A DNA stretch of 64,000 nucleotides from Salvia splendens. Its lineage: Eukaryota; Streptophyta; Magnoliopsida; Lamiales; Lamiaceae. Under the pieces are notes generated by a model. It had not been told where the DNA came from, did not search any database, and worked only from the letters and a program-made list of their open reading frames with translations. This document shows, one piece after another, positions 20,637 to 32,953 of this stretch. The stretch spans positions 23,176,061 through 23,240,060 of the forward strand of contig NC_056038.1 of the NCBI RefSeq assembly GCF_004379255.2, read 5' to 3'. Position numbers and translations under genes: made by a program. Each line of letters opens with the position of its first letter. The stretch's first letter is position 1.

Positions 20637-23384
20637 GTGGGAGACGTACCCGAAGGGGATGAAGTCCCTCCTTGATATTCAAAGATTTGTTGCGCTTTGT
20701 TCTTTGCGTATCCCTCAGCATTGCTTGGAGGAAGATTGCCACCAACCCTCTCGTCCCCCTCTTGCATGTCCATAGCCATGTCATCCGCATCTCCACAATT
20801 TTCAACATCAAACTCTCCATTCGCCATGAGTGAATAGTATTGGTTGGTGCTCATGTGACTCTTAGCCGAGAAATAGCCGCGTCCCCTTGTCATTGCATGG
20901 CGTGCGCCTCCTCTCGAATTCCCTCGCCTAGGCGGTGACATCGAACGCCTCGCGTTGGCGGGGCTCCATTCCGCATCCGTGACTCCGTGAGCTGTTGATG
21001 GTTCGGGGGTGGGGTGCGATGAGTTCGACGGGTTCGGCGAGGTCTTCCCTCCCTCGCCCCCGAGTTTGGGCCCCTCGCTTTGTGTGTCGGGGCGCATTCC
21101 GCTTCCCATTGGAGGGTCACCCATAATGTCCGGTCCTTCCCAAGGAGTACCACCGGCATCCCCCCCATTTGTTTTGTTATTACTTGGTCGATCGCCCGTC
21201 TTGCCTTGTTTCTTCCCTTGGCGTTTCCATTCATTGTGGTTGGGGCCATTCTTCCCCATGTCTTGCTTCCCTTTCGTGCCTTGGCCCTCTGGGTGTGGCT
21301 GTTTTGGCGGAGCGGTGTTGTAGTTTCTCTTTTGCGGTCGTTCCTTCTTGCCCGTCGCATAGCACACATCACTCGCATGGCCAACGTGCTTGCATTCTTG
21401 GCAATATGCTGGTATCTTGTCCTACCGGACTCGCTGTACCGTTTCACGACCACAAAGGTCGAGGATTATCTCTTCGGGGGGCGGTTTTGTGATGTCTATC
21501 TCGACGCAAATTCGAGCAAAGGAAAGTCTAGTCTTGCTGGCCGTGGCTCGATCAACTTGAATTGGGGTGCCAAGGAGCTTGCCGATGGCGAATAAGGCGG
21601 ATTGGTCAAAAAGATGAATTGGGAGGCCGATTAGGTTGCACCAAATTGCCGCGATCGGGGACTCGCAATATGCATCAAAGTCCGGGGACCATTTGAAAAC
21701 CCTCATCGGATGGCGGTCGATGAGCCATACGGGCGTACCCTTTGGTCCTCCGAGGAGCCGGGCATAATCCGCCAAGTCCTCGCATTGGATGAGAATGTGT
21801 TTAGCGTTAATGTATTTCCAATTAAAACCACACTGGAGTTTAATACTATCAAGGGCCTTTTGAATTTGAAGACCCGTTGGGATAGAATGAGAGAACTTAC
21901 CCACAATGGCGTGACCCATGCTTTCGGCAAGATTTTGAGTTTCCGCCTCGGAGAAATAGATGGCCGGGATGCCGTTGGACACGGAGGCAAATCCAATGTT
22001 TTGGAGCCTCTCCGGCTCGAAGGCTTGGGGGCTGATGGTATCGGTTGAGCCTTTGAGCATATCCGCCATCGATTTAGGCCGGTCGAGATGGCCCGAGGTG
22101 CCTTTAGTCCCCCCTTGTTGGTTGTCGCTCGTCGAGCCCGAAGGTGCGGCCTTCTGGGTTAGGTCTATCGTGTCCATCGGCTGGTTCAATTCTCTCGAGT
22201 CCGCTTCATTCCCTTCGGCTCCTTTGGGATTAGCCGCCCTTACGCTTGAGTTACCCTCGATCAAAGAAGGAAGGCCGGCATGGTGCTCCCTCGGTTGCGA
22301 CTTTCCGGCTTCAAATGTGTCTCGGATCTTAAGCGTCCTCCTTTTTTCTAGGGGAGGGAATTCTTTGAGGGAAGGGGAGTTTGGAGCACCCCTTGGGGGT
22401 TTTAGTGGTTCGACTCTCGGCCATGGTGTGGGGTAAGGCTCGGTAGTCATGGACTCGGGTCCCGATGGGCCGGCCGTAATGAGAGGTTGCGCCACCAATG
22501 TGTCTAGCATCTCCGCTGAGTCCAAGGCGGCTAAGTGGATGATTTCAGCCTTTTTTGGTTGCATTAGAGCCTCCACGACAGTAGGCTCACGTAAACTCTT
22601 GGGACGGAAAGGAGATAGCGCACTTTCGGAAGGTGGTTTTGGTCTCCAAGCCAAATCGGGAAAGTTGGCTTGCTGCAAAAAGGAGCTAGTTTTTTGTTGT
22701 TTTGGGGGCTCAACGGTCGCATTGGGGCCAGCATCACGTGGTGTCCCGAAGTGGCAAGGCGCCAAGGGACTTTCGGAAAGGGAGTTTGTTGTTGTGCCCA
22801 TTTCGGGCAAGTTGACTAGCGCGTCCACCAAGGCCTTTTGACCCATGCTAGAGCCATCTCTCTCCAAGCGGCCATCATGTGGGAGGTTGTGCTTAACTCC
22901 GTCACTGGTCCCTGCGCCTATGCCGGCCGCAAGATCGTCAGCCGGAGCGTCACCATCAGTTCCGGCGCCGACAAGTTCTTCATTGCTCTTAGATTCATCT
23001 TCACTATTAGGATTAGGGGGGGTTCCATCGGCGTCCGGAAGATGGGGCCTTGCATTTTGGACTTCCGACCGGCGAGCTCCCTTCGGCCCCGAAGTCAATC
23101 TTCTTCCTAAGTTGCTTGTCTTCCGGCATCGGAGAGGGTACGAACCTTTTTCCGACCAGTGCCTTTGGTGGGAGGGGCTGGTGTACTTTTTCGTTCCTTC
23201 ACCTTCATTTTCAAGGTTTTCCTCGACGTTTCCTTAGAGGGGAGGTTTATGGAGGAGCCTCCTCCGACGTGAATGTCATTGGCTGATCCGAGAGAGGATC
23301 CTCAGCCGACCGGAGGACCATTAGCTGGTCCGAGATGGTGCGGGGTTCTTCGGACTCCGGGGGGTCCGGCGGGAGCTCCGGCAT
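20630..23384 (-). pseudogene. L-B ORF1: DUF4283 and zinc-knuckle protein, broken
   Basis: Homologue of L-C ORF1, starting at ATG 23,382-23,384 and ending at TAA 20,630-20,632. The disordered N-terminal part (with GTTTNSLSES- and KPPSESALSPF-type modules), the DUF4283 core (about 21,480-21,940: GKFSHS, NAKHILIQ, FKWSPDFDAY, WCNLIGLP) and the knuckle (about 21,370-21,410) are all recognisable. Breaks: a frameshift near 23,100 and a TAG at about 21,425 replacing the Trp of the VRWDKIP motif. After the TAG the frame stays open to the normal stop. It would have bound LINE RNA. Confidence 0.85.
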
Positions 23385-23666
23385 GATCGAGAGGGAAAGT
23401 CGAGACACCGGCCGCACCGGAGCTTTGTGCGTGCCTAGGGCAAGGAGGAGTGGTTTGGAGTGAGAGACCGAGGTCGGGAAGGGTGGTGGGTGGCTGGTGG
23501 AGGCGGGGGGCGTGTGGGGGGACCGCCGATGAGGGTGGGCCGTAAGAGAGTGGAGAAGGCGGGGGTGGCCGGCGGTAGGGGAACTCTTGAGGTGGGGGAG
23601 GATTCTAGAGAGAAGGGAGAGCGTCTCACTCTAACTTACAATTTCGTTATCTCCCGCTTTTCTTCC
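23385..23666 (-). other. L-B 5' UTR
   Basis: Leader of L-B ending at the target duplication. It shares the CT-rich/GAGAGAAGGGAGAG block with L-C. The outermost 30 bases differ between the two elements, so the exact start is uncertain. Confidence 0.65.
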
Positions 23667-23681
23667 GGATTTCACAACCAC
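23667..23681. repeat. Target site duplication of L-B, right copy
   Basis: GGATTTCACAACCAC, identical to 5,352-5,366; Ty3 coding resumes in frame directly behind it. Confidence 0.9.
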
Positions 23682-24986
23682 TACACCTTCAAGCACAACA
23701 ACAAGTCTATTATGCTTGTCTCATTGACACCTCAACAAGTTCAAGAGGACCAACAGAAAATGTCAAAATCAAGGAGAGCTCGTGAGATTGAGAGAAAAAA
23801 AGTGAGGGCATTGAAAAAGAGTCTAGTGAAAAAAAGAGTTGAGAGAAAAGTAAGAATGAGAGAAAAAAAGGTGAGGGCATTGAAAAAGAGTCCGAATGAA
23901 AAAAAGAATTTTTATGTGGGAGCAAAAGAAATAAAGAGTGCAATAGTTGAAAAAGAGAGTGTTTTCATCTTAGTGTACAAACAGTCCTTGTTTACCACTA
24001 ACAAATTAACCACTTCTTTGCCAAGTACTTTTGTGTCTCTTTTATAGGAATTCGAAGTTGTTTTTCCCGTGGAATAATCAAGTGGATTACCTCCATTAAC
24101 AGGTATTGAACACCAAATTGACCTTGTTCCCGGGGCAGTTCTACCAAACCGACCAGCCTATAGAGCCAATCCCGAAGAGACCAAGGAAATTCAAAGGCAA
24201 GTGCAAGAGTTGTTGGACAAAGGAAAAATCCGTGAGAGCATGAGTCCATGTGTTGTTCCGGTAATTATTGTTTCTAAGAAAAATGGATCATGGAGGATGT
24301 GCATCGACTGCCGAGCAATCAACAAAATCACGGTAAAGTATCGCTATCCTATTCCTAGGCTAGATGATATGCTCGATGAATTGCATGGATCTGTTGTGTT
24401 TAGTAAGATCGATTTGAAAAGTGGTTATCGTCAAATTCGAATTAGAGAAGGAGACGAATGGAAAAAAGCCTTTAAAATAAAATTTGGTCTATATGAGTGG
24501 TTCGTAATGCCTTTTGGTTTAACTAATGCACCAAGTACTTTCATGAGATTGATGCACCATGTTTTGAGAAAATTCATTAGAAAATTTGTGGTTGTTTATT
24601 TTGATGATATTCTGTCTATAGCAAAAATGTGGATGAACATCTTAACCATGTGAGTGCAGTTTTGGATACCTTACGAAAAGAATCATTGTATGCAAATCTC
24701 AAAAAGTGTTCTTTTTGCTTGGATAAAGTTGTTTTTCTGGGTTTTGTTATAAGTGCTAATGGGATTGAAATGGAAAAGGAGAAGGTGAAAGATATTTTAG
24801 AATGGCCAATTCCTCAAAATGTAGCACAAGTTAGAAGTTTTCATGGTCTTGCTAGTTTTTATAGAAGGTTTGTCAAGGATTTAAGTACAATTGTTGCACC
24901 TTTGAATGAAATTGTGAAAAAGGATGTTTGTTTTTATTGGGGAGAAAAACAAGAGCATGCTTTTAATCTTCTTAAAGAAAAACGTG
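23667..24986 (+). pseudogene. Ty3 pol: end of protease, linker and reverse transcriptase
   Basis: Continuation of the Ty3 polyprotein begun at 3,889. After the duplicated target the frame encodes the protease-RT linker, rich in Lys and Arg and with repeated VRALKK motifs. RT follows with [16 protein letters not shown], the YPIPRLDD and DLKSGYRQI motifs, MPFGLTNAP, and YFDDIL at about 24,600. A frameshift lies near 24,610, and the thumb region with FLGFVIS and SFHGLASFYRRF continues in the next frame to about 24,986. A stop near 24,045 and another near 24,078 break the linker. The RNase H is cut off by L-D, and neither it nor an integrase resumes anywhere in the window. Confidence 0.88.
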
Positions 24987-25247
24987 TTTTTTTTAATCAA
25001 ACACCTTCACGGTGGAGGGTTCGTGGGTTCCTCATCCCTATATATCAACAAAAGACCATTACAAGCGAATGATTACAATTGGACCAATCTTTCTAATGCT
25101 AGGGGAACAAAAAACAATTTACATCACACCCTATTACAATCACACCACAAGAGTAGATAGGGGTCAAGCCGAGGATGGACCGACACCCACATACTCTACG
25201 GCGTCCGGTACGAAGCAAGATCGGTGGGCCACATTCCGAGCCTCGAG
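24987..25247 (-). other. L-D 3' UTR and poly(A) tail
   Basis: T run followed by CACGGTGGAGGGTTCGTGGG, the 3' block shared with L-B and L-C, then divergent sequence up to the ORF2 stop TAG at 25,248-25,250. Confidence 0.7.
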
Positions 25248-28200
25248 CTACTTACGGTCATCATCTCTCACCCGAAGATTGGGGACTCCCAATTCATCCA
25301 TTCGGGTGATGGCTCTGATCATTCTTGGAACATTCTGTGGAGACATATGTTGGAAAGTATTTTGTTCCACTCCCATTTTGGCTAGCATATCGACCGCTTT
25401 GTTGCCCTCCCTATGGATGAAGGTGGCACGGAATATATGTCTACGTTAGAAGCCATGTAAACGGGCCATGACGCGGCGAACTTGTGCCGGCCACCAAGTA
25501 GTACCATTGAGCAACTTAATAGCTTGTTCCGCATCCGATTCGATCCATATGGGTTGGTTGAAGGCCTTCACTACCTCCATCCCATGGTGTATGGCCATGA
25601 TCTCGGCCTCTAGAGTCGATTGGGCGACGAGGGGGGTTGAGAAGGCTGCTAGTAGCTTCCCATCGTGGTCCCGAACTAAACCCCCCCTCCCTTGTTTGTT
25701 GCCTCGAAGAACGCACCATTCGTGTTAAGCTTGATCCACGTGTGTTCCGGGGGGTGCCACTTAACCGGCATGACTAGCGGTCTCGGCCCCCTTGTCTCGG
25801 GGTGATTCGGGGGATTCATTCCGAGTTTCACTCCCTTCCAATGCTTCGGCTTGATGTGTTCATTGTCCATGTTGTTGTGGATGAACATTTGAACCTGCCA
25901 AACAACGTTGTACGGTTTGAACTGAGTTTGATCATTTCGGCTCATGTTCCTCTCCGGCCAAAGAAACCACAGAATGAGGTGTGGCATGACTCGACTAAGG
26001 TGTCTCCTATCGTGCTGTTGGATCCTTAAAGACCACACTTGCAACCTGTCCGGAATGGTATCGTTCTCCCTAAGGGATGGGGCCGAACCTTCGAACCAAC
26101 TGTCGAACTCCCTCCATACACATGTTGCTCCCCACCCCCGGATGAAGAGATGTTGGAGGGACTCGGTCTTAGGCCTCCGTGGGCAGCATTGACATTTCGA
26201 CGCAAGCTCTATCTTTCTCCATTGGAGCTTGGAATCGACCGGGATCCTATTTGACAAGAGTCGCCAATTAAAGTTGCAATGGATTTTGTGAGGCCAGCCC
26301 TCCAAATGTCGTCGAGACCTTGGATTCTCGGCCTCTGCGTGCGTATAGTGTCCCAAGTAGTAGCCAGCAAGAACTCCCCGAGCCGAGAGAGCTTCCATCG
26401 AGGTACGTCAGGTTCTCCCGCAATGATTGGAGTATCAAGGATTTGTGTGATAACCTCTTGTGGCATTCCGGCCTGGTTGTGAAGTTGGAGTAGCTTAGCC
26501 TCGTCCCAAGTTCCATCCCTAATGTAGTCCGAGACCTTGGCCGCTGGGGTACCCCTATCGTCAAGACAGATTTCGCGAAGGGGAGAGTCACCAAGCCAAA
26601 TGTCATCCCAAGAGTAGGCATCACCCTGACCGATCACCCATCTAATGTGCAGATTTGCTTGATTTCTCACTTTCATTAACCGTTTCCATGTCGGGCTGTT
26701 TCTCCCCGAAGGGGAGGCCGCAAGGGGGGAGTTGTTATGACAATACTTGGCCTTCATGTACCTAGCCCATAGGGAGTTTTGCTCTCGGAACCTCCACCAT
26801 AGTTTGATACTGAAGGCTCGTAGGACTTCTTTGGACTTACGAATGCCGAGACCCCCTTCAGGAGTGGGGAGGCAGATCTGATCCCACCCAATCCAATGTG
26901 TCTTTTTTCTCTCGGTTGACGATCCCCAGAAAAATCGAGCCATCTGCTGATTCAATTGGTTAAGAGCCCCGGACGTTGGTTCGATGGCCTGGAAAATGTG
27001 CAGCGGCACCGCTTCAAGTGTGCTTTGGAGTAGGGTAAGCCTACCTCCAAAGGAGAGGTGTCGATGAGCCCACCCCGAGATTCGTGCAGCAATCTTTTCC
27101 CGAAGGAACATAAACATATCTGTACGTTTGACACCACGATAAATAGGAACCCCAAGGTACAAAAAAGGGAAGGTACCTCGTACGAAGCCTCCTTCATTTT
27201 GTATTAGGTTGGCGCACCCTTCATGTTGTTCGGAAATGTAGAAATTACTTTTTGCCAGGTTAATCTGCTGTTCGGAAACCTCCGCGTATGCCTCCAAGCA
27301 TGTCCGAAGCTGCCGAAGAGGTCCCTCCGCTGCTTGTGTGAATATCACAATGTCATCGGCGTAGGCGAGGTGACTTAATTCCATGCAGTGGCAAGTAGCT
27401 CTAAAAGTCATCTCTTTCTTTCCCAAAATGAGCTTGTCTAATTCCCTTGAGAGGTAGTCAGCTGCAATCACGAAAAGTGCCGGGGATATTGGATCCTCTT
27501 GTCTGAGGCCGCGGGTGGACTTAAAAAACCCGGAGGGGCGCCATTGACCAGCACCGAGAACCAACACGAGCCCACACATCTCTCAATCATAGAAACCCAC
27601 GGGGCCGGGAAACCCATCCGGTGTAGCACTTTCAAAAGGAAGGGCCATTGTACTTGGTCGTAGGCCTTAGCCATATCGATTTTGACCGCGACATTAGGGG
27701 CCGACACACATCTCGAGAGCTAATGGAACATCTCCTGTGCCAAAAGGACATTGTCATTGAGGAGCCATCCCTTCACAAATCCACTCTGGTTGGTGAGATA
27801 ACCATAGGGATGAGCGAAGTCATTCTCTTCGACATTATCTTTGTGATAATCTTGTTGACGACGTTGCACAGGCTAATGGGGCGGTAGTCGCTCCACGACT
27901 GCGGCACTAGCTTTTTTGGGATGAGGACTATGCTTGTGGCCGTGACGCTACGTGGGAGGTAGGCACTCCCGCGAAGAATTGACCAATTGCCGCCACCACG
28001 TCCGGCCCAACCGTCGCCTAACAGGCCCGGTAGAATAAGGCCGTGAATCCATCCGGCCCTGAGGCACTATCCCCGGAGAGGTCAAAAACAGCTTTTCTAA
28101 CTTCATCTACGGACAGGGGCTCGGGTAGTGCAGCCACTTCATCCGAGGGTGAGAGTTGGTAAATCAAACCAAGGTCTGGCTCGGAAAGTGTGAGGGAGCC

Positions 28201-29403
28201 CAAGGCCAGGAGGTCTTGGAAGAAATCCACCACCGAGTTTCTGATCTCCATTTCATCCGAGATCTCCCGGCCGCCCACATTGAACTTGTGGATGCGCATG
28301 CGAATCCTTTTTTGCTTGACCCAACTTTGGTAGAATTTAGTATTCTTGTCGCCCTCCCCTAGCCATCTTAGGGTAGCCTTTTGGCGCCAGAAATTCTCCT
28401 CCATTTTAAGGAGTCGAATGTACTCGGCGATGCATCTATTGATCTCTGTCCTGTTCTCCGGGGTTGGCCTTCCTTCGAAATCACTTTGGGCCATTGCGAT
28501 TTTCTCCTCCATATCCCTGAGGTTGTTATGAATGTTCCCAAAAGTCTCCTTGTTCCACACCTTTAGGGTTCTCTTTAACCGAGTAAGTTTGATTTGGAAA
28601 TTGAGGAGGCCTTCGGACTCCGTCGGTTGGATCCAATCTCTCCGTACAAGGTCCTCAAATCCTTCGTGCCTAATCCACATGTTTTGGAACCTGAATGGCC
28701 TTCCCCCGATGTTGTTGCTTGTCACTTTGCATCTTACCAACACAGGCCCGTGGTCCGAGGCAATCCGGGGCAGGTTCGTCACCCGAGTAGGTTCCAAGCC
28801 GCGTGCCCACTATTCGTTCACAAGGATTCTATCCAATCTTTCGAAGAGGCCATTCTTGGCCCACGTGAACTCCGACCCATCAAAGCCCGGGTCTAGTATC
28901 CTGCAGTCCTCAATGGCCTCCGCAAAGTCCACCATTTCGGCTTGGCGGTTTGTGTCACTCCCTACTCTGTCTCGCGGATGGAGAATGGTGTTGAAGTCCC
29001 CTCCGATCATCCAAGGTGTGCCCTCCATGAGTATAGAGCACTCCCTCAATTCATCCCATAAATGGAGTCGTTCGGACCTAGTGCATTTTGCGTAAATCGC
29101 CGAGACACACAAGTGGCTAGCTAGGCGAGGGGATCCAAAACGGCCGAATAAGGCCTGATCCGTATCTGTCTCGGCCACGAAGCTAGCCCCCTCCTCAACG
29201 AACACCCAAATCTTCCCATTTCTATTCGAGCCTTGAAAGGCCAGCCCCAAAGCCTTTGAGAACTTCTCCGGGTTAGGGCTTGTGAGCGGCTCCATTATTG
29301 CAAGAAAATGAATATTATGAGTTTTAATTAATCTTTTAAGAACATTTTGGGTAGGCGCGTTAGCAACTCCCCTAACGTTCCAAAACATAAAGTTGACAGA
29401 CAT
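25248..29403 (-). pseudogene. L-D ORF2: endonuclease, RT, zinc region and RNase H, broken
   Basis: Starts at ATG 29,401-29,403 (MSVNFMFWNVRG), two bases after the ORF1 stop (TAA-TC-ATG). Endonuclease 28,740-29,403 includes GTPW-x-x-GGDFN and SDHGP. The linker is at 28,300-28,700, and RT at about 27,200-28,090 has PDGF, AYADD (about 27,360) and FLYLGVPI. The zf-RVT block is at about 26,000-26,260 and RNase H at about 25,290-25,740. Breaks: TAG after LVNE (about 28,810), a stop replacing the CWG tryptophan (about 28,018), frame changes at 27,580-27,830 and near 26,270 and 25,700, and a stop near 25,447. The gene cannot produce a full enzyme. Confidence 0.85.
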
Positions 29404-29405
29404 GA

Positions 29406-31430
29406 TTAATGGGGAAGTATCTTACCCGGTGACCGTGAGAGGTCCCCCTGAAATTCCACCATTTGTATTTGTTTCTCTCCTAGGTACTCCTCATTCATGA
29501 GCATAGGATCTTCCCCATCGGCTGCACGAGTGGTTCGGGGTATCCCCTCTGCATCTCCCTCCCCCTCCAATCCATCATCATCTTCTAAAAAATCTTCATT
29601 CTCCATGAGAGAGTAATATTGGTTTGAGCTTAGGACATTTCGGGATGCTTGGGACCCTCGGCCCCTTGCCGAGGATAACCTCATCGCCCCCCATCCGCGG
29701 GAGTTCTCGCCGCGCCCCGTGCACCACCCCTCCAACTAGTGAACGCCCCTCGTCTTGAGGGCGTGTATCCATTCGTTGCTCCATGAAATTCACCTCCAAG
29801 AGGGGTGGAACTAGCGAGCACTCCAATGGTTTTATCGAAGATTTCTCGACCATAGGAGCTCTCACCACCCTCATGAACGCATGCGTCCGGGACCACCTCA
29901 AAGTTACCATGCACTTCGCCCATGATATCCGGACCCGACCACTCCCTCGGCTCGGATTGATTAGCAGTGGTTCCGGCCTTTGGCTGCCCCTTCGGCCCTT
30001 TGTTTCTCTTTTGATGTTTCCAGTCGTTGGTACTAGCCATTTGCTTTTGTTGTTCCGTTTTGTCCCTTCCACCTTGACTTTCATGGTGTGGCTGTCTCGG
30101 TGTTACATTATTGTAGTTCCTCTTCGGGGGACGCTCAACCTTGCCCGCCGCATAACACACCTCACTTTTATACCCAACATTCCTACATTCCATGCAATAG
30201 GCCGGGATCTTGTCCCATTTCACTTTTTGTACCGTCTCACATCCACAAATATCTCGAATAAACTCCTCGGGAGGTGGCTTCGTGATGTCAATCTCAATGC
30301 AAATACGAGCAAACGAGAGTCTCGACTTGTTGGCCGTAGCACGATCCACTTGTATCGGGGTTCCAAGCAATTTACCGATGGCAAAAAGGGCGGAGTGATC
30401 AAAAAGGTGGATTGGGAGGCCAATGAGATTGCACCAAATTGCCGCGATCAGTGACTCACAATACGCATCAAAATCCGGGGACCATTTGAAAACCCTCATG
30501 GGATGACGATCAATAAACCACACCGGAGTGCCATTCGGTCCACTAAGCAATCGGGCATAATCCGCCATATCCTCAAATTGAACAAGTATATGCTTAGCAT
30601 TAATATATTTCCATGTAAAACCTCGATTGAATTTGATATTATCTAAGGCCTTTTGTATTTGGTATGAAGTGGGAATAGAGTGGGAGAACTTACCCACAAT
30701 GACGTGCCCAAGGCTCGTGGCTAGCTTTTGGGTTTCCGCTCTGGAGAAGTAAATTGCTGGGATGCCATTTGAAGTAGTCGCAAAGCTGATATTTGGAATA
30801 TTCTCCAGCTCAAACACTTTCGGCCCTTCGGGGTTCGGAGACACCCGAACCATATCCGCCATGGTCTTGGGTGCGCTTGTGTGCCTCACGCCATCCTCAT
30901 TTCCTTCGGGTCGGGAGTTACTCAATGGGGCCTTGTATCGTGCCACCCAAGCGTTGCTGACTGTCTCGGAACCGGCCAATGCTCGGGCATCGACGTGTCA
31001 CCATTGGCCGGACTCCCGTCCACATCCGTGGGCTGTTTATAGGTCACCGAGGAAGCCTTGTTAGGGGCCGAGGTGCCTGCCGTGACTCGATGTAGCTGAG
31101 CGTCCGGCTTTGGAAGTTGGCTCGGATGCGGCCGACCACTTTCAAAGACATCTCGGATTTTGCGGGTCCGGCCACGTTCAAGGGGCGGGAAGTCCTCCAA
31201 CGATGGGCCATTGGCTACCAAGGGGGGTACGGGGGATGGTCCGGAGACCCATGGGAGGGAGAGGTTCGGTCCGGCATTTCCGGCTAGGTCCGCCGGCCAG
31301 TTGTCTGCGAGAAGGGGCTGCGCCGCCATGGAGTCTAACATCTCCGGCGTGTCAAGAGTGACAAGATGCAATATGGAGTCTTTTTTTGGCTGCACATGGG
31401 CTGCAACGGCTATGTGCTCACGTGTTGTCT
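29406..31430 (-). pseudogene. L-D ORF1, L-B/L-C-type part with DUF4283 and zinc knuckle
   Basis: Reads from the QPKKDSILHL-type region (about 31,390) through a linker, the DUF4283 core (about 30,250-30,730: GKFSHSIP, NAKHILVQ, FKWSPDFDAY, WCNLIGLP), a knuckle CMECRNVGYKSEVC (about 30,150-30,195; the usual His is Tyr) and an acidic tail, to TAA at 29,406-29,408. Frameshifts lie near 30,965 and 29,700. At the N-terminal side it is joined in frame to a different ORF1 module at about 31,430, where the L-C-type N-terminal half would be expected. Confidence 0.8.
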
Positions 31431-32803
31431 CTACACATATCCTAGCAAAGGAGAGCCAACTTTTATGATTTGGGGCATGATCGGCTTGTAGTGGCTTGCC
31501 AAGGAGCTTACCGATTGCCATGAGAGCCGATTCCTCATAAAGATGAGCAAGGATTCCCATGATGTTACACCAAACGGCAACAATTGGCGACTCAAAGAAC
31601 GTGTCAAAATCCGGCGCCCACTTGAACACCCTCATCTGATTGATATCAACATACCAATTCTGACTTCCATTAGGGCCATTTAGTACCTTAGCATAATCGG
31701 CCACCTCTTGAAATTGGAGTAAAATATGCTTAGCATTCAAGTATTTCTATGTGAATGCACCAACTAGCCCCATGCCACTTAGGCTTTTTTTGAATTTGGG
31801 TTGTGGACGGGAGCGAATGGGAAAACTTCCCGACAATGGCTAGCCCTAGTTTCTCCGAGAGATAATCCGTTTCTAAATCGGAAAATGCGAGCGATGGCGT
31901 ACCTTCATAAAAGCCGGCTGTCCCCAAAGGCTTGGTCTTGCCAGCGTCCAAAGGGATTGGCTCGGGCTTTCGGTTTGAGGCCAATGTACCCTCCACGGCC
32001 TCGGTCCCCCCACGGTTGAATGGATCCCTTGCCGTCTTCCAAACGCTCGCCGACGGTGCCAGCTTTTCCGGTGAAGATTCCAGCGGTGCCAACTTTTCCG
32101 GCAAACACTCTGGCGGTTGTGCCACGAGGGCGCGGTCTCCCTTGGATGCATCATTGCCAAGATGGAGAGAGGTAGCACATGATGTTGCTTTTGAGTAGAA
32201 ATTGTCATTATCCACAAATGGACCATCATTTTCTTCCCCATGCAAAGTGACCTTTGTCTTTACCTCTTTTTGTAAGTCACATGCTTCCAACACATCACAT
32301 GCCACCCCAACATCTACCTTAGACCCCATGTGATGCATTGTACTTGCAAAGGTCGGTTGTTGGACCAGCTCTATCCGGCACGCCGGCGCCGGCGAAAATT
32401 CGGCCACCTCCTCGGAGTTGAGCTTTTCCATTCCAATCGTGGGAGGTCACCCGTCATTTGCCATTTTAGCTAATGAGCTCAACAACTCCGCAATATGGGC
32501 TTGCCCAAGTTCCGGCGTTCCCTTCCCTTCACCATGTGCCTCGGTTGCTAGATTCTCGGCCATTTCAAATACCATCTTCTTTTTGGCCCTACTAACTTCC
32601 GATCCAAATTCAGAACCGGTGCAAATGAGGGCTCGTCGTTGCTTCTCCGGATGCGGCGTACCTGCCCGCTTTGTTTTGGGTCTTGAAATCGAGGGGAAGT
32701 TCCATTCCGTCAAGGAGAGGGGTTGCGTTGTTAAGCTTACAACCGTGACATCCCCCTCCGGCAGCTCACCACCGGATTTCACCATGAAATCAGGTGTAAA
32801 CAC
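31431..32803 (-). pseudogene. L-D second ORF1 module from another LINE family
   Basis: From a possible ATG at 32,803 the minus strand encodes a disordered N-terminus with two PEKLAP/PEKLAPLESS repeats. A second DUF4283-like core follows at about 31,440-31,860 (GKFSHSLP, NAKHILLQF, FKWAPDFDTFFESP, WCNIMG, GKLLGKP, LSFARICVE). It is clearly related to, but diverged from, the L-B/L-C core: MRVFKWAPDFD against MRVFKWSPDFD, and YVDINQ against FIDRH. A TGA at about 32,445, a frameshift near 31,760 and a TAG near 31,750 break it. It runs in frame into the other ORF1 at about 31,430, giving two DUF4283 modules in one element. Confidence 0.7.
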
Positions 32804-32953
32804 ATGTCACCTCCAGCCGAACAAGAGATACCTTGACCGAGAGACCGCGCGTGCCCCTCGGCAGGGAAGACGCCTAGATTACCGTCGACGTTGAGGATTT
32901 TTAGAGAGAGCAAAGATAGAGATAGAGTTGGTGATATTCTTTCTTTTTCTTCA
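32804..32953 (-). other. L-D 5' UTR
   Basis: Short leader with GAGAG/AAAGA-rich sequence on the minus strand. The outer end is set by the switch to LINE ORF2-like coding sequence (L-E) at about 32,954. Confidence 0.5.

Larger units (their letters stand above)
5367..23666 (-). mobile_element. LINE L-B, near full length, split by two nested insertions
   Basis: Minus-strand L1-type LINE whose poly(A) tail shows as 10 T at 5,367-5,376 and whose 5' UTR ends at about 23,666. Perfect 15-bp target duplications flank it inside Ty3 protease/RT coding sequence. Removing L-C (6,982-14,395) and the solo LTR (16,560-20,039) leaves about 7.4 kb, the same size as L-C, with 3' UTR, ORF2, ORF1 and 5' UTR in the same order. 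Both ORFs are broken. L-B is older than both elements inside it and younger than the Ty3 host. Confidence 0.9.
24987..32953 (-). mobile_element. LINE L-D, hybrid L1-type element
   Basis: Minus-strand LINE with 8 T at 24,987-24,994, 3' UTR, ORF2 (25,248-29,403), ORF1 (29,406 leftwards to about 31,430 in the ORF1 type of L-B/L-C) and then a second, different ORF1 module (31,431-32,803) and a short 5' UTR. Its 3' side abuts Ty3 RT, but its 5' side abuts LINE fragment L-E. The flanks do not match, so there is no target duplication. The element, or the locus, was rearranged after or during insertion. Confidence 0.8.

Noticed and set aside
23460..24047. 195-codon plus-strand frame across 23,460-24,047
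   Set aside because: It runs through the antisense of the L-B 5' UTR and the target duplication into Ty3 coding sequence; only the part after 23,667 is real Ty3 protein.
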